33,172 bases of DNA, taken from Spirochaetota bacterium (GTDB lineage Bacteria; Spirochaetota; UBA4802; UBA5550). The stretch covers positions 1 through 33,172 of the forward strand of contig WRGT01000052.1 in the NCBI GenBank assembly GCA_009787025.1. The letters run 5' to 3'. The notes under the pieces were generated by a model. The model worked only from the letters and a program-made list of their open reading frames with translations. It had not been told where the DNA came from and ran no database searches. Below are positions 1 to 8,235 of this stretch, in pieces (the first letter of the stretch is position 1; every line of letters starts with the position of its first letter). Position numbers and translations under genes: made by a program.

Positions 1-136
1 TTTCGAAAATAATTTACTGAAAGTGGTTAAGAAAAATTAGATAGAGATGAAAATCTTATCAAAAATTAAAAATTCAACAGTCTCAACAAATATATGTTAG
101 AAGCAATCTCCTTAATGCGCTCGTCATCAAAAAATC

Positions 137-1765
137 TCAAGATTTGTTCCTTTCCATGTCTCTCATTACCCTTCTTAGAGGCTTTCCTACGGAACTTCTC
201 GGCAGCTCTTTGATAAATTCTATATGTGTTGGAACTTTATAAGGCGCAAGTTTTTCTGCGCAGAACTTCTTTGCCTCGTCCTCAGTAAGAGACGCTCCCT
301 CTTTTAATACAATAAATGCTTTAACTGTCTCTCCTCTCTTTTCATCGGGAATACCCACAGTACACACCTCAAGAACCGACGGATGCTGATATAATACTTC
401 ATCTATATCGCGCGGATAAACATTAAAGCCGCTGCAGATAATCATATCCTTTTTTCTATCTACGATAAAAACAAATCCATCCGAATCAATATATCCGATA
501 TCGCCGGTATAGAACCATCCGTCTTTTATTGCAATAGCCGTCTCTTCTTCATTATTCCAATATCCGGGCATAACTTGCGGACCTTTAACGATTATCTCAC
601 CAGCCTCACCTGTCGGCATTTCGGTTTTGCCCTCTTCAATATCAACAATCTTTAGATCAACGTCAGGCCATGGCAATCCAACGCTTCCTATTTTTCGCTT
701 ATGTTTTGTATTGGTAGTTACAATATTTGTAGTCTCAGACGAGCCGTATCCTTCAACTATCCATGAACCGGATTTCTTTTCAAATTCATTAAATGTTTCA
801 ACAGAAAGCGGAGATGAACCGCATAAAACTCCAATAATAGATTTTATCTTTGATTCGGCAAGTTTAGGATGATTATTTAATCCGATTAATAATGCAGGTA
901 CTGCTGTGAGCACAGTCGGTTCATGCTTATTAATAGTTTCTAAGAGAAGATCAAGATCAGGTCTTGGGACAAGAACGATTGTTCCGCCGACAAAATGACA
1001 GGCATTAATTGTCGTATTAAATCCGAATATATGAAAGAGCGGAATCACTGCCACGCATTTTATAAGTTCATAGGGACAGAACTCAAGCATCTGATGACCT
1101 ATCTGATAAGCCATTGAAACAACATTATAATTTGTAAGACAACATCCCTTTGATACTCCCGTAGTCCCTCCCGTATATTGAAGCATGGCAATATCTTCGG
1201 ATAGAACTTCAACATCGGGTTCTTTATCCTCGCCCTTATTTGTAAATTCATTAAAATCAATTACATCCTTGCCTGTCATATCAACAGGGAGAGATGCGAC
1301 TTGTATAGATATTATATTTTTTATAGCTGTGGTCTTTTTATTCTTTATCTCTATGATTTTATCTGCAAACAATGCCATTACTACAATAGTCTCTGCGCTG
1401 CAGTCTTTGAACTGATACTCTATTTCATCGACCGTATAGAGCGGGTTTACCGGTACTGCAATAGCGCCTATTTTAAAGCATCCCTGCAGAGCTAAGATAT
1501 ACTGCGGTATATTTCCGGCAACTAATCCGACTCTGTCCCCTTTTTTAACTCCGCTTGCAAGCAGAGCATTTGCAAACTTTCTGGCTAACATATTGCATGT
1601 TTGATAATTCAACACAATATCATTTATTATTATGTATGGTTTTGCTCCCTTTGTAGCAGCATGACTCAGGAACATATCCCTGACAGGTATTTTTGGATAA
1701 ATATACCCCCTTGGTATGGAATAGTCATAATTTTTAAACCATGAACGATCACCTTCAATTGCCAT
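137..1765 (-). CDS. Long-chain acyl-CoA synthetase (AMP-forming, FadD-like)
   Basis: A 542-residue member of the AMP-binding ANL superfamily, which activates a carboxylic acid with ATP and transfers it to coenzyme A. The expected motifs are in order: P-loop YTGGTTGVSKG at about 197-207, GYGSSET at about 339-345, YTGDIG at 419-424, hinge DRKKDMI at 436-442, and the C-terminal catalytic lysine in GKPLRR (about K528). Length is normal for a medium/long-chain fatty acyl-CoA ligase. The ATG follows a strong AAAGGAGGAAC Shine-Dalgarno with four intervening bases, which fixes the start. No transmembrane segment is evident, so it is probably cytoplasmic or membrane-associated. Substrate chain length cannot be read from the sequence. 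An aryl or dicarboxylate ligase is possible, but overall motif spacing favours a fatty acid. It is not obviously in an operon with the toxin-antitoxin genes upstream. Confidence 0.9.
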   Translation of the reverse strand: MAIEGDRSWFKNYDYSIPRGYIYPKIPVRDMFLSHAATKGAKPYIIINDIVLNYQTCNMLARKFANALLASGVKKGDRVGLVAGNIPQYILALQGCFKIGAIAVPVNPLYTVDEIEYQFKDCSAETIVVMALFADKIIEIKNKKTTAIKNIISIQVASLPVDMTGKDVIDFNEFTNKGEDKEPDVEVLSEDIAMLQYTGGTTGVSKGCCLTNYNVVSMAYQIGHQMLEFCPYELIKCVAVIPLFHIFGFNTTINACHFVGGTIVLVPRPDLDLLLETINKHEPTVLTAVPALLIGLNNHPKLAESKIKSIIGVLCGSSPLSVETFNEFEKKSGSWIVEGYGSSETTNIVTTNTKHKRKIGSVGLPWPDVDLKIVDIEEGKTEMPTGEAGEIIVKGPQVMPGYWNNEEETAIAIKDGWFYTGDIGYIDSDGFVFIVDRKKDMIICSGFNVYPRDIDEVLYQHPSVLEVCTVGIPDEKRGETVKAFIVLKEGASLTEDEAKKFCAEKLAPYKVPTHIEFIKELPRSSVGKPLRRVMRDMERNKS

Positions 1766-1836
1766 AACAGTTCCTCCTTTAATATATAATTATAAAAATT
1801 ATTCTAATACTCTAAGATATCTTTATTCCCGCTTGT

Positions 1837-2280
1837 TTAGATTATTTTTTCAAAATCAATGTGCTTATAAAATTTGCTATCTTTGGATATTTTTAATTCA
1901 TCAATATCAAATATTTTCTGTTCCAATTTTTCGTTTATTATTTTCTCAATTTCAAACTTTAATGTTCTTAAATCATTGGTAATAATTTCATACACAATAG
2001 CTAAATCCATTCCAACATAATCGTGTACAACTTTGTTCCGAAAATCTTTTATTTGTTGCCATCCTATCATTGAATATTCAAGTTTTAGATTTTCTGTTAT
2101 TTTTGAAACATTTTCTCCTATATTTGACAATAATGTCAATGAAGCATTCAAATTCATTTGGTCATTTAGTTCAAATAATTCCTCAGCGTCTTTTGTTTCT
2201 TCAGTATATTTCCATATTTTTCCAATATACTCTAAAATATTCAGCAGATACAACAAATCATCTTTTTCATTGAGTGACAT
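1837..2280 (-). CDS. hepT: HepT-like HEPN toxin (type VII toxin-antitoxin)
   Basis: A 147-residue, mostly helical protein with the HEPN ribonuclease signature RX4HXY as RNKVVHDY (R81, H86, Y88). In the characterised MntA/HepT systems HepT is an RNase toxin, and the tyrosine of this motif is AMPylated by the partner nucleotidyltransferase to silence it. Here the gene overlaps the upstream MntA-like gene by 14 bp, the usual arrangement, which implies translational coupling. All three key residues are present, so the toxin is probably active unless neutralised. The family assignment rests on the motif, the size and the partner; the RNA target is unknown. Confidence 0.82.
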   Translation of the reverse strand: MSLNEKDDLLYLLNILEYIGKIWKYTEETKDAEELFELNDQMNLNASLTLLSNIGENVSKITENLKLEYSMIGWQQIKDFRNKVVHDYVGMDLAIVYEIITNDLRTLKFEIEKIINEKLEQKIFDIDELKISKDSKFYKHIDFEKII

Positions 2281-2557
2281 ATTTCATGTCCTTTTGGGCA
2301 CGATATAAAATGATAGGGTTTGCGTATTTCTTTAACATTATGTCGACTTTTTTTTCAGTTACTTTTTCAAGGTCTTTTTTCAAATTTATTAAGTTTTTAA
2401 CATTGTAATTTTCCAAATCAATATAAAAATCAATATCATTCGCTTGTTCGCCGCGGGCAAATGACCCAAATACGCCAATTTTCTCCAAATTGTGTTTTTT
2501 GAGTAAATTTTCGTCCTTTATTACTTTTTCTAAAGCATCTATTGTTTCAATATTCAT
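2267..2557 (-). CDS. mntA: MntA-like minimal nucleotidyltransferase antitoxin
   Basis: A 96-residue minimal nucleotidyltransferase of the DNA polymerase beta superfamily. The GS motif is in VFGSFARGE (G31-S32), the DxD pair is DIDFYI (D41 and D43), and a third acidic residue falls in KKVDIM (D72). In known pairs this enzyme AMPylates the HEPN toxin encoded next to it. The spacing between GS and DxD is eight residues, two fewer than the GSX10DXD usually quoted for the family, so the loop is shortened. There is no clear Shine-Dalgarno. A TATAAA box ends eight bases before the ATG, with TTGATA 15 bases upstream of it, so the message may be leaderless (inference). Confidence 0.82.
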   Translation of the reverse strand: MNIETIDALEKVIKDENLLKKHNLEKIGVFGSFARGEQANDIDFYIDLENYNVKNLINLKKDLEKVTEKKVDIMLKKYANPIILYRAQKDMKYVTQ

Positions 2558-2656
2558 AAGTTCAATTTATACTGGTGTTTTGATTTTATCAAGTGTTTTA
2601 TTCTGCACATTTTAGGTTTCGCAGGGGATTGTTTTGCGGCAGGAAACCGACCGACC

Positions 2657-2684
2657 GTAGAGACAAGGCATGCCTTGTCTCTAC
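2657..2684. repeat. Perfect 28-bp palindrome
   Basis: The 14-base arm GTAGAGACAAGGCA is followed immediately by its exact reverse complement with no loop. GTAGAGAC-type palindromes are a familiar class of small dispersed intergenic repeat in cyanobacteria and many uncultured bacteria, so this is more likely a REP/MITE-like element than a regulator binding site. Only one copy is visible in the window. Confidence 0.85.
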
Positions 2685-2686
2685 AA

Positions 2687-2750
2687 ATTTATCCATACAA
2701 ATAATAATTCGCAAATTCAATAAATTTCATGTGAACAAAATCACAAAAAT
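2687..2750. repeat. ~64-bp dispersed repeat, copy A
   Basis: This stretch matches 4507-4569 almost base for base: the first 25 positions differ once, there is a one-base indel in the middle, and only a few substitutions follow. The shared core includes CATACAAATAATAATTCG and ATTCAATAAATTTC. It directly abuts the 28-bp palindrome. It is non-coding and upstream of the ankyrin gene. Confidence 0.85.
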
Positions 2751-2881
2751 ATAAATAATAAAACCTGTACATTTGTCAGGTTCAGCGTGGCAAATCCTAA
2801 CCCATCTGCGTCATCTGCGTGCCTAAAAATTATGCTTGCAAATAAATTATAATACTGAGAATAAAATTTTTGAGGACTAAA

Positions 2882-3538
2882 ATGTTACGCAATAACAAAA
2901 TATTACTACTTCTAATCATCCTGCTCGTTAGCGGCAAATTGTCATTCGCAGGAATGAACAGCGACCTCATAGAAGCGGCAAAAAGAGGAGATTTGGATAA
3001 TGTAAAAATCCTTCTTCAAAAAGACGCTCTCCCGAACACAAGAGATGACGACGGATTTTCTCCGCTTTACTATGCAGTTTCAGCCGGGAACGAAGATATT
3101 GTAAAACTCCTGATAAATGCCGGAGCAGATGTTAATATGCGGTATAAAGACGACACAACAGTCTTAATGGAGGCAGCTATCAAAGGATATGGCAATATAG
3201 CTATGAAGATAATTCATGCAGGAGCAAATACCAATGCAAGAGACAGCGATGAAAAAACCGCATTAATATATGCCGTAAAAAACGGCAGAAATGATATTGT
3301 TAAAATGATAGTAAATAAAGGCGTAAATGTTAATGCAAGCGATAATCGCGGCAGAACGCCTCTCATGTATGCTGCCGAATATGGTTACTCCGACCTGATA
3401 AAACTTCTTGTATCAAAAGGCGCCAACATAAAAGCTAAAGATAATGAGGATAAAACAGCTCTGACCCTCGCTAAAGAGAATGAACATGCAGAGGCAGTTA
3501 AACTCATTGAAAAACTTATAAGAAAGAACGAACATTGA
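2882..3538 (+). CDS. Exported ankyrin-repeat protein
   Basis: A 218-residue protein with an N-terminal signal peptide (a lysine, then LLLLIILLVSG, probable cleavage near SFA/GM) followed by about five to six ankyrin repeats of ~33 residues. Repeat signatures such as SPLYYAVSAGNEDIVKLL, TALIYAVKNGRNDIVKMI and TPLMYAAEYGYSDLIKLL are visible. It is expected in the periplasm or outside the cell as a protein-binding scaffold; no enzymatic domain is present. The ORF track starts at an upstream TTG (2870), but GAGGA sits five bases before the ATG at 2882, and that start gives a proper signal peptide. It is a single-gene unit between minus-strand genes. Its partner is unknown. Confidence 0.85.
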   Translation: MLRNNKILLLLIILLVSGKLSFAGMNSDLIEAAKRGDLDNVKILLQKDALPNTRDDDGFSPLYYAVSAGNEDIVKLLINAGADVNMRYKDDTTVLMEAAIKGYGNIAMKIIHAGANTNARDSDEKTALIYAVKNGRNDIVKMIVNKGVNVNASDNRGRTPLMYAAEYGYSDLIKLLVSKGANIKAKDNEDKTALTLAKENEHAEAVKLIEKLIRKNEH

Positions 3539-3591
3539 TTTAAGCATAAATATCAAACTAAAAATTAAGACATTTATATTAGATTAAAAAA

Positions 3592-4506
3592 TTACTCCTC
3601 AAAAACTCCGTCACTGTTAAAATCCGGTATATGAGATGTATGGCTGTCTAAACCCTGAATCAAAAGATTTTTAAACCCCAAGTTCACGGCATAATCGACT
3701 ACTCTTTTATATTCGTCTCTTCCAAGCGTCCTGTTTAATTCGGGAAAATCTTTGTCCCTGTTCACCGAAAACGGATGATACTGAGACATAAGCGATATAT
3801 GGATTTTACGATCAATCGATTCAAGGAAATCCAGTACCTGAAAAGTGCTTTCAATATGACCGGGGATAACAAGGTGTCTCACAACTATACCCTTTAATGC
3901 AGATCCGTTTGAATCAAGTTTAAGTATGCCTGCCTGATTATACATATTCTTTATACATTCTTTTCCTTCGGTATATAGCCGCGGAGCATGAGAAAAATTT
4001 TTAGCGAGAGAATCGTCTCCATACTTCATATCGGGAAGATATATATCAATGAGTCCCGACAATGATTCAACAGTCTCCGGCGAATCATACCCATGACTGT
4101 TATATATAAACGGAAGATTAAATCCTGCGGCTTTTGCTTTTGTTATTGCTTCCCTTATCTTATCAGCGTATGGTGTTGGAGATACGAGATTAATATTCGA
4201 AGCGCCTGTACTCTTTAAGTAATAGAATATATCTATTAATGAATCTACAGAGACAGTATCAACACCGGTGAGTCCCTTTGATATTCTCCATCTGCTGATT
4301 TGAAAATTCTGGCAGAACCTGCATCTGAGAGTGCATCCCGAAAAAAATATAGTGCCTGAGCCTCTGTTCCCTGTAAAGAAGGGTTCCTCCCCTCTATGTA
4401 ATCCATAGTGAGATACATAGATTTTATTGTCTAAACCGCATCTCCCTGTATGTTCGGACCTGTCTATGCCGCATTTAAAATTGCACAAATTACATTTGTT
4501 ATTCAT
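3592..4506 (-). CDS. Radical SAM protein, PflX-like (COG1313 type)
   Basis: A 304-residue radical SAM protein. The 4Fe-4S-binding motif is CTLRCRFC (C58, C62, C65). It is preceded by an N-terminal cysteine set CNLCNFKC...GRCG (C5, C8, C12, C23) typical of the putative pyruvate formate-lyase-activating-like PflX family. The middle section NLVSPTPYADKI and DIYLPDMKYGDD also match that family. The true substrate of PflX proteins is not established, so activation of a glycyl-radical enzyme should be treated as a guess; no such enzyme is encoded nearby. It lies downstream of inositol-phosphate synthase on the same strand, separated by a 71-bp gap filled by a dispersed repeat. Confidence 0.85.
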   Translation of the reverse strand: MNNKCNLCNFKCGIDRSEHTGRCGLDNKIYVSHYGLHRGEEPFFTGNRGSGTIFFSGCTLRCRFCQNFQISRWRISKGLTGVDTVSVDSLIDIFYYLKSTGASNINLVSPTPYADKIREAITKAKAAGFNLPFIYNSHGYDSPETVESLSGLIDIYLPDMKYGDDSLAKNFSHAPRLYTEGKECIKNMYNQAGILKLDSNGSALKGIVVRHLVIPGHIESTFQVLDFLESIDRKIHISLMSQYHPFSVNRDKDFPELNRTLGRDEYKRVVDYAVNLGFKNLLIQGLDSHTSHIPDFNSDGVFEE

Positions 4507-4569
4507 ATTTATTCATACAAATAATAATTCGTTATTCAATAAATTTCGTGTGAACGAAATCAAAAAAAT
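4507..4569. repeat. ~64-bp dispersed repeat, copy B
   Basis: Second copy of the element at 2687-2750. Here AATAATTCGTTATT forms a five-pair stem with a TTCG loop, and ATTTCGTGTGAACGAAAT forms a six-pair stem, so this copy can fold into two adjacent small hairpins. In copy A the substitutions weaken both stems. It fills nearly all of the gap between the inositol-phosphate synthase stop and the radical SAM start, where a folded transcript could reduce read-through or change message stability. Confidence 0.82.
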
Positions 4570-4577
4570 CCGAACCG

Positions 4578-5894
4578 TCAATTATAAGATTCATTGCCGT
4601 AATTTTCAACAGGCTCGTTCTTTAGCACTCTGAGTTTATTTTTTAATTTCATCAACTGTACAAAAAGATCATGCTCCGCTTCTATCTTAGGCGGATGCAT
4701 AGGACTCTTCCAATAGAAAGAGAGCCACTCCTGATTCCCGTAAAGTCCGGCTCTTTGGGCGAGGTCAAAAAATATTGCCAAATCAAGAACTATGGGAGCT
4801 GCAAGTATTGAGTCACGGCATAAAAAGTTCACCTTAACCTGCATTGGATATCCAAGCCAGCCGAATATATCGACATTATCCCATCCCTCTTTATTATCAC
4901 CTCTTGGCGGATAATAATTTATAGTTACCTTATGGAAAAAATCTCCGTACAGGTCGGGATATAATTCAGGCTGACATATCTGATCAAGTACTGATAGTTT
5001 ACTCACCTCTTTTGACTTAAATGATTCCGGATCGTCAAGCACTTCTCCGTCTCTGTTGCCGAGTATATTGGTTGAAAACCAGCCGTTCATTCCAAGCATT
5101 CTTGCCTTAAATGCCGGCGCAAGAACAGTCTTCATAAATGTTTGGCCTGATTTAAAATCTTTTCCGCCCATTGGAACTTTTTTCTTATCGGCAAGTTCCC
5201 AAAATGCCGGTATATCATTGCACAGGTTCGGCGCTCCGTTTGCATAAGGTATCCCAAGGTCAAGCGCTGTATAGCAGTAAATCATACTCGGCGCAATAGC
5301 AGGATGATTCTCCTTAAGAGCCTTTTCAAAATTTTCTAAAGTATCGTGAACTCCGGGTATAATCTCCTGATAAATTTCAGTACTGGCGCACCATACCATA
5401 ACCATTCTGTTTAGATTTTTTTCCTGTTTAAATTTGGCAATATCATCTTTAAGCAGTTGAACAAGATCCCAATGTGCAGGAGCCTCTTTTACCCATTTAC
5501 CATCTAAATTCTTGACATAATTTCTGTTAAAAACCGCTTTCCAGGGTTTAATTTTAGAAAGCTCATCCTTTACCCTGTCAAGGTCATTCTTGCTTAAAAC
5601 CTCTGCATTGAGCGCAGACTCATAAACCGAATCTTCAAATATATCCCATCCGCCGAACTCAAGGTCATTTAAAGAGGCAAGCGGAACAAAATCCTTTATA
5701 TTTATCTCTTTTATATTATCACCGGAACCTGTCCTGATTTTACCCATCTGTGTCAATGAACCGATCGGTTTACTAAGTCCCTTCCTTATCATCATAGTGC
5801 CGGCAATAAATGTAGTACTCACTGCCCCAAGACCCGGAATTAATACGCCAAGTTTGCCTTCCGGATTCTTAATATTCACTCTATCTGTTCCCAC
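4578..5894 (-). CDS. ino1: myo-Inositol-1-phosphate synthase
   Basis: A 438-residue NAD-dependent synthase converting glucose-6-phosphate to inositol-1-phosphate, the first step to inositol lipids or inositol-derived compatible solutes. Evidence: an N-terminal Rossmann element (GVLIPGLGAVSTTFIAG), WFSTNILGNRDGE corresponding to the family's SNNMGNxDG segment, and the catalytic-domain stretch GWLGYPMQVKVNFLCRDS with further family-like sequence through the C terminus. Length fits the bacterial/archaeal form rather than the longer eukaryotic one. It is preceded by a small coiled-coil gene with a ~37-bp gap and followed by a radical SAM gene. No inositol monophosphatase or CDP-inositol gene is present to show the end product. 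Confidence 0.88.
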   Translation of the reverse strand: MGTDRVNIKNPEGKLGVLIPGLGAVSTTFIAGTMMIRKGLSKPIGSLTQMGKIRTGSGDNIKEINIKDFVPLASLNDLEFGGWDIFEDSVYESALNAEVLSKNDLDRVKDELSKIKPWKAVFNRNYVKNLDGKWVKEAPAHWDLVQLLKDDIAKFKQEKNLNRMVMVWCASTEIYQEIIPGVHDTLENFEKALKENHPAIAPSMIYCYTALDLGIPYANGAPNLCNDIPAFWELADKKKVPMGGKDFKSGQTFMKTVLAPAFKARMLGMNGWFSTNILGNRDGEVLDDPESFKSKEVSKLSVLDQICQPELYPDLYGDFFHKVTINYYPPRGDNKEGWDNVDIFGWLGYPMQVKVNFLCRDSILAAPIVLDLAIFFDLAQRAGLYGNQEWLSFYWKSPMHPPKIEAEHDLFVQLMKLKNKLRVLKNEPVENYGNESYN

Positions 5895-5938
5895 AACATA
5901 TCTCCTTGAAATTCTTTTAATTTAGCTGTAATTTATAA

Positions 5939-6301
5939 TTATCTCCCAAACCCCTGGTGCATTTTTCGGGTCAATCTCTTTTGATATTCAAGTTCCTGAT
6001 TTGGAGTTAACGACTCCCAGGTATCTTTTTTTCTGGTAAAATTATATTTTTCTCTCTCCTGAAGTCTCTCTTTCTGCCAGTTTTTCATTCTCTCGGATGT
6101 AAGCTCAGTCATGCAATCCTTTGCCAGCTCATCGAGAATTTCTTTAGCTCGCTGTATCTTATCCCTCATCTGCCTGCTAAATGAATCATGGAACCTTGCC
6201 TCTAATTCAAGGATGGTCTGACCTACCTCCATAATCTGCATAGATAGTTGATGGGATAGCTTTTGTTCCATTTCTTGTGAAATTTCCTGCTTTGTTGACA
6301 T
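5939..6301 (-). CDS. Small charged coiled-coil protein, unknown function
   Basis: A 120-residue soluble protein rich in Glu, Lys, Arg and Gln, predicted almost wholly helical with heptad-like spacing (IMEVGQTILELEARFHDSFSRQMRDKI). There is no signal peptide, membrane segment or recognised motif. The ORF track begins at TTG 6316, but that codon overlaps the GGAG Shine-Dalgarno; the ATG at 6301 is the better start. It is the first gene of a minus-strand run with inositol-phosphate synthase, so a link to that enzyme is possible but unproven. I do not recognise a family. Confidence 0.65.
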   Translation of the reverse strand: MSTKQEISQEMEQKLSHQLSMQIMEVGQTILELEARFHDSFSRQMRDKIQRAKEILDELAKDCMTELTSERMKNWQKERLQEREKYNFTRKKDTWESLTPNQELEYQKRLTRKMHQGFGR

Positions 6302-6712
6302 TTCCTTATTCTCCAAATCTGTTTTTTAAATCCAAACTATAGATTAGTATTATTTATATACTAAAAAAATACCCGATACTAAAAAGACACCCGCCTTGGG
6401 TAAAAATTCAAATAATCCGTATTTGCCCCATGCCATAAATTGAAAAAATACTATATCTTTTAGTTGTTGACATATCATTAAGTTCATTGAAATTTTTTAC
6501 ATATTTTTTTGCAATTACTAATTTTATATTGAAAAATATTCTAATTCATATTCTATTTTTATATCCTGTTTTTTATTACAAGCGGAATTTCTGTAAATTT
6601 TGAAAAACCATATTTCTAAACTAAAAATTTTTTTATAAAAAACAATAGAACTATTTGACATTAAAAACAATTTCCTTATTTTTATAAAAAAATCTTTGGG
6701 AGAAAACAGATA
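6302..6712. other. Divergent AT-rich intergenic region
   Basis: A 411-bp gap between the coiled-coil gene (leftward) and the transporter gene (rightward). It is extremely AT-rich with long A and T runs. TTGACA hexamers occur at about 6468 and 6655, in the orientation of the transporter, but neither has a convincing -10 box at 16-18 bp, so I do not call a promoter. No ORF or strong hairpin is visible. Confidence 0.5.
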
Positions 6713-8206
6713 ATGAAAAAAATTCTTATTATATTAACCGCAGTTTCTGCATTATTAGTATTATCCTCACCAATTATTAATATTTACGCAGAGACTGCGC
6801 AAATTCAAAGCAGTGATGAAAGTCACAAGGCTGAAGGAATTACAGCAGCAGAAACAGAGCATCATGCGCCGCATATTGATGCTAAAAACTTAAGCCTGCT
6901 ATGGGTTATACCATTCTTAGGGATACTTCTTTCAATAGCCCTGTTCCCGCTGCTTGCTCCGCATATATGGCACCACCATTACGGTAAAATATCACTATTC
7001 TGGTGGCTTGTATTCTTTGGAGCGTTTAGTGTCAATTTTGGTATTTCAACAGGGACATTTTATCTTTTGGAGGTATATCTCCTTGAATTTATTCCGTTCA
7101 TAACCTTACTCCTTGCGCTCTTTACAGTTGCAGGAGGAATCCAGCTTAAAGGAGATTTAGCCGGTTCTCCTAAAATTAATTCTGCCATGATACTAACAGG
7201 GGGAATACTCGCCAGCTTTATGGGAACTACAGGCGCAGCAATGCTGATCATCAGACCAATACTCAAAGCTAACGCATGGAGAAAATACCGAACGCATATA
7301 GTGGTATTTGTTATATTTATAGTAGCAAATATAGGCGGCGGACTAACACCGCTGGGCGACCCTCCCCTGTTCCTCGGATTTTTAAAGGGTGTAGATTTTT
7401 CATGGACAATGAAACACATGCTGGCACCAGTAGCATTTTCAATTGCTATTCTAATGATAATATTCTTTATAATGGATTCATACTATTATAAAAAAGAGGA
7501 GAATAAACCGGTTAAAAAAGCCGATGGAGAAAAATTAAGACTTGTCGGAATACCTAACATGCTTTTAATCCCATGTATAATCGGCGCAGTTATAGTATCA
7601 AGCATCAATATGGGAACAGCATTTACAGTTCACTATGTAGAGATGCCCCTTTCATCATTACTTCAAGTGGCGCTCCTGTTAATTATAACTTTTGTCTCTT
7701 TAAAAATTTCAGACCCGGCAATTCGCGAAGGTAATGATTTTAACTGGGAACCAATAAAGGAAGTAGCAAAACTTTTTGCAACGATCTTTATGACTATGAT
7801 AACTCCAATTGCAATGCTCCGGGCAGGTGTTGACGGACCTATGGGTATGGTAATAAGAGGCGTTGTGAACAGCAGCGGTGAGTTTATCAATTCGCATTTT
7901 TTCTGGGCAGCAGGGATTCTCTCAAGTTTCTTAGACAATGCTCCTACATACCTTGTATTTTTTAATACGGCAGGAGGTAATCCTGTAGATCTTATGGGAG
8001 TTCATGCAGCAACATTGCTTGCTATAAGCGCAGGCGCAGTCTTTATGGGAGCCAATACATATATCGGCAACGCGCCGAATTTTATGACAAAGTCAATTGC
8101 AGAGGAATCCGGAGTGGCTATGCCGAGCTTTTTTGGATACATGTTTAAATATTCAATACCGATTCTTATTCCGTTGTTTATATTAATAACATTTATCTTT
8201 TTCTAA
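6713..8206 (+). CDS. NhaD/ArsB-like ion transporter (putative Na+/H+ antiporter)
   Basis: A 497-residue polytopic membrane protein of the ion transporter superfamily. An N-terminal signal-like segment (MKKILIILTAVSALLVLSS) is followed by a His-rich stretch (EHHAPHID) and about 11-12 hydrophobic helices. The diagnostic motif GGGLTPLGDPPLFLGFLKGV is present near residues 205-225, and a second conserved block FLDNAPTYLVFF is near 405-416. This family is usually annotated as sodium:proton antiporter or citrate transporter; exact ion use cannot be read from sequence. GGGAGA precedes the ATG by about ten bases. It is monocistronic: a hairpin follows, and the next gene converges. Confidence 0.8.
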   Translation: MKKILIILTAVSALLVLSSPIINIYAETAQIQSSDESHKAEGITAAETEHHAPHIDAKNLSLLWVIPFLGILLSIALFPLLAPHIWHHHYGKISLFWWLVFFGAFSVNFGISTGTFYLLEVYLLEFIPFITLLLALFTVAGGIQLKGDLAGSPKINSAMILTGGILASFMGTTGAAMLIIRPILKANAWRKYRTHIVVFVIFIVANIGGGLTPLGDPPLFLGFLKGVDFSWTMKHMLAPVAFSIAILMIIFFIMDSYYYKKEENKPVKKADGEKLRLVGIPNMLLIPCIIGAVIVSSINMGTAFTVHYVEMPLSSLLQVALLLIITFVSLKISDPAIREGNDFNWEPIKEVAKLFATIFMTMITPIAMLRAGVDGPMGMVIRGVVNSSGEFINSHFFWAAGILSSFLDNAPTYLVFFNTAGGNPVDLMGVHAATLLAISAGAVFMGANTYIGNAPNFMTKSIAEESGVAMPSFFGYMFKYSIPILIPLFILITFIFF

Positions 8207-8216
8207 AAGAGGCAGG

Positions 8217-8234
8217 GCTGCTAAAGTAAGCAGC
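8217..8234 (+). terminator. Possible terminator hairpin after the transporter
   Basis: GCTGCT and AGCAGC pair across a six-base loop, just downstream of the transporter stop, followed by ATTTTA. The T-run is short, so this is a weak intrinsic terminator at best; the larger inverted repeat just beyond may act with it. Confidence 0.4.
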
Positions 8235-8235
8235 A

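Larger units (their letters stand above)
2558..2881. other. Intergenic patch of repeat debris
   Basis: This 324-bp gap between the divergent mntA and ankyrin genes has no credible ORF. It holds, in order, a perfect 28-bp palindrome (2657-2684), one copy of a ~64-bp repeat found again at 4507-4569, a GCGTGGCAAATCC stretch resembling GCGTGGCAATCC near the right end of the window, and a short doubled ATCTGCGT string (about 2809-2822). The mixture looks like an accumulation of small non-coding repeats. The ankyrin gene promoter must lie here, but I cannot place it with confidence. Confidence 0.6.

Noticed and set aside
1-136. Possible gene fragment at the left edge
   Set aside because: No ORF on either strand and no recognisable coding pattern; it is simply the region downstream of the acyl-CoA synthetase.
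7060-7419. 119-aa minus-strand ORF inside the transporter gene
   Set aside because: Antisense shadow of a membrane protein coding region; no ribosome binding site or recognisable sequence.
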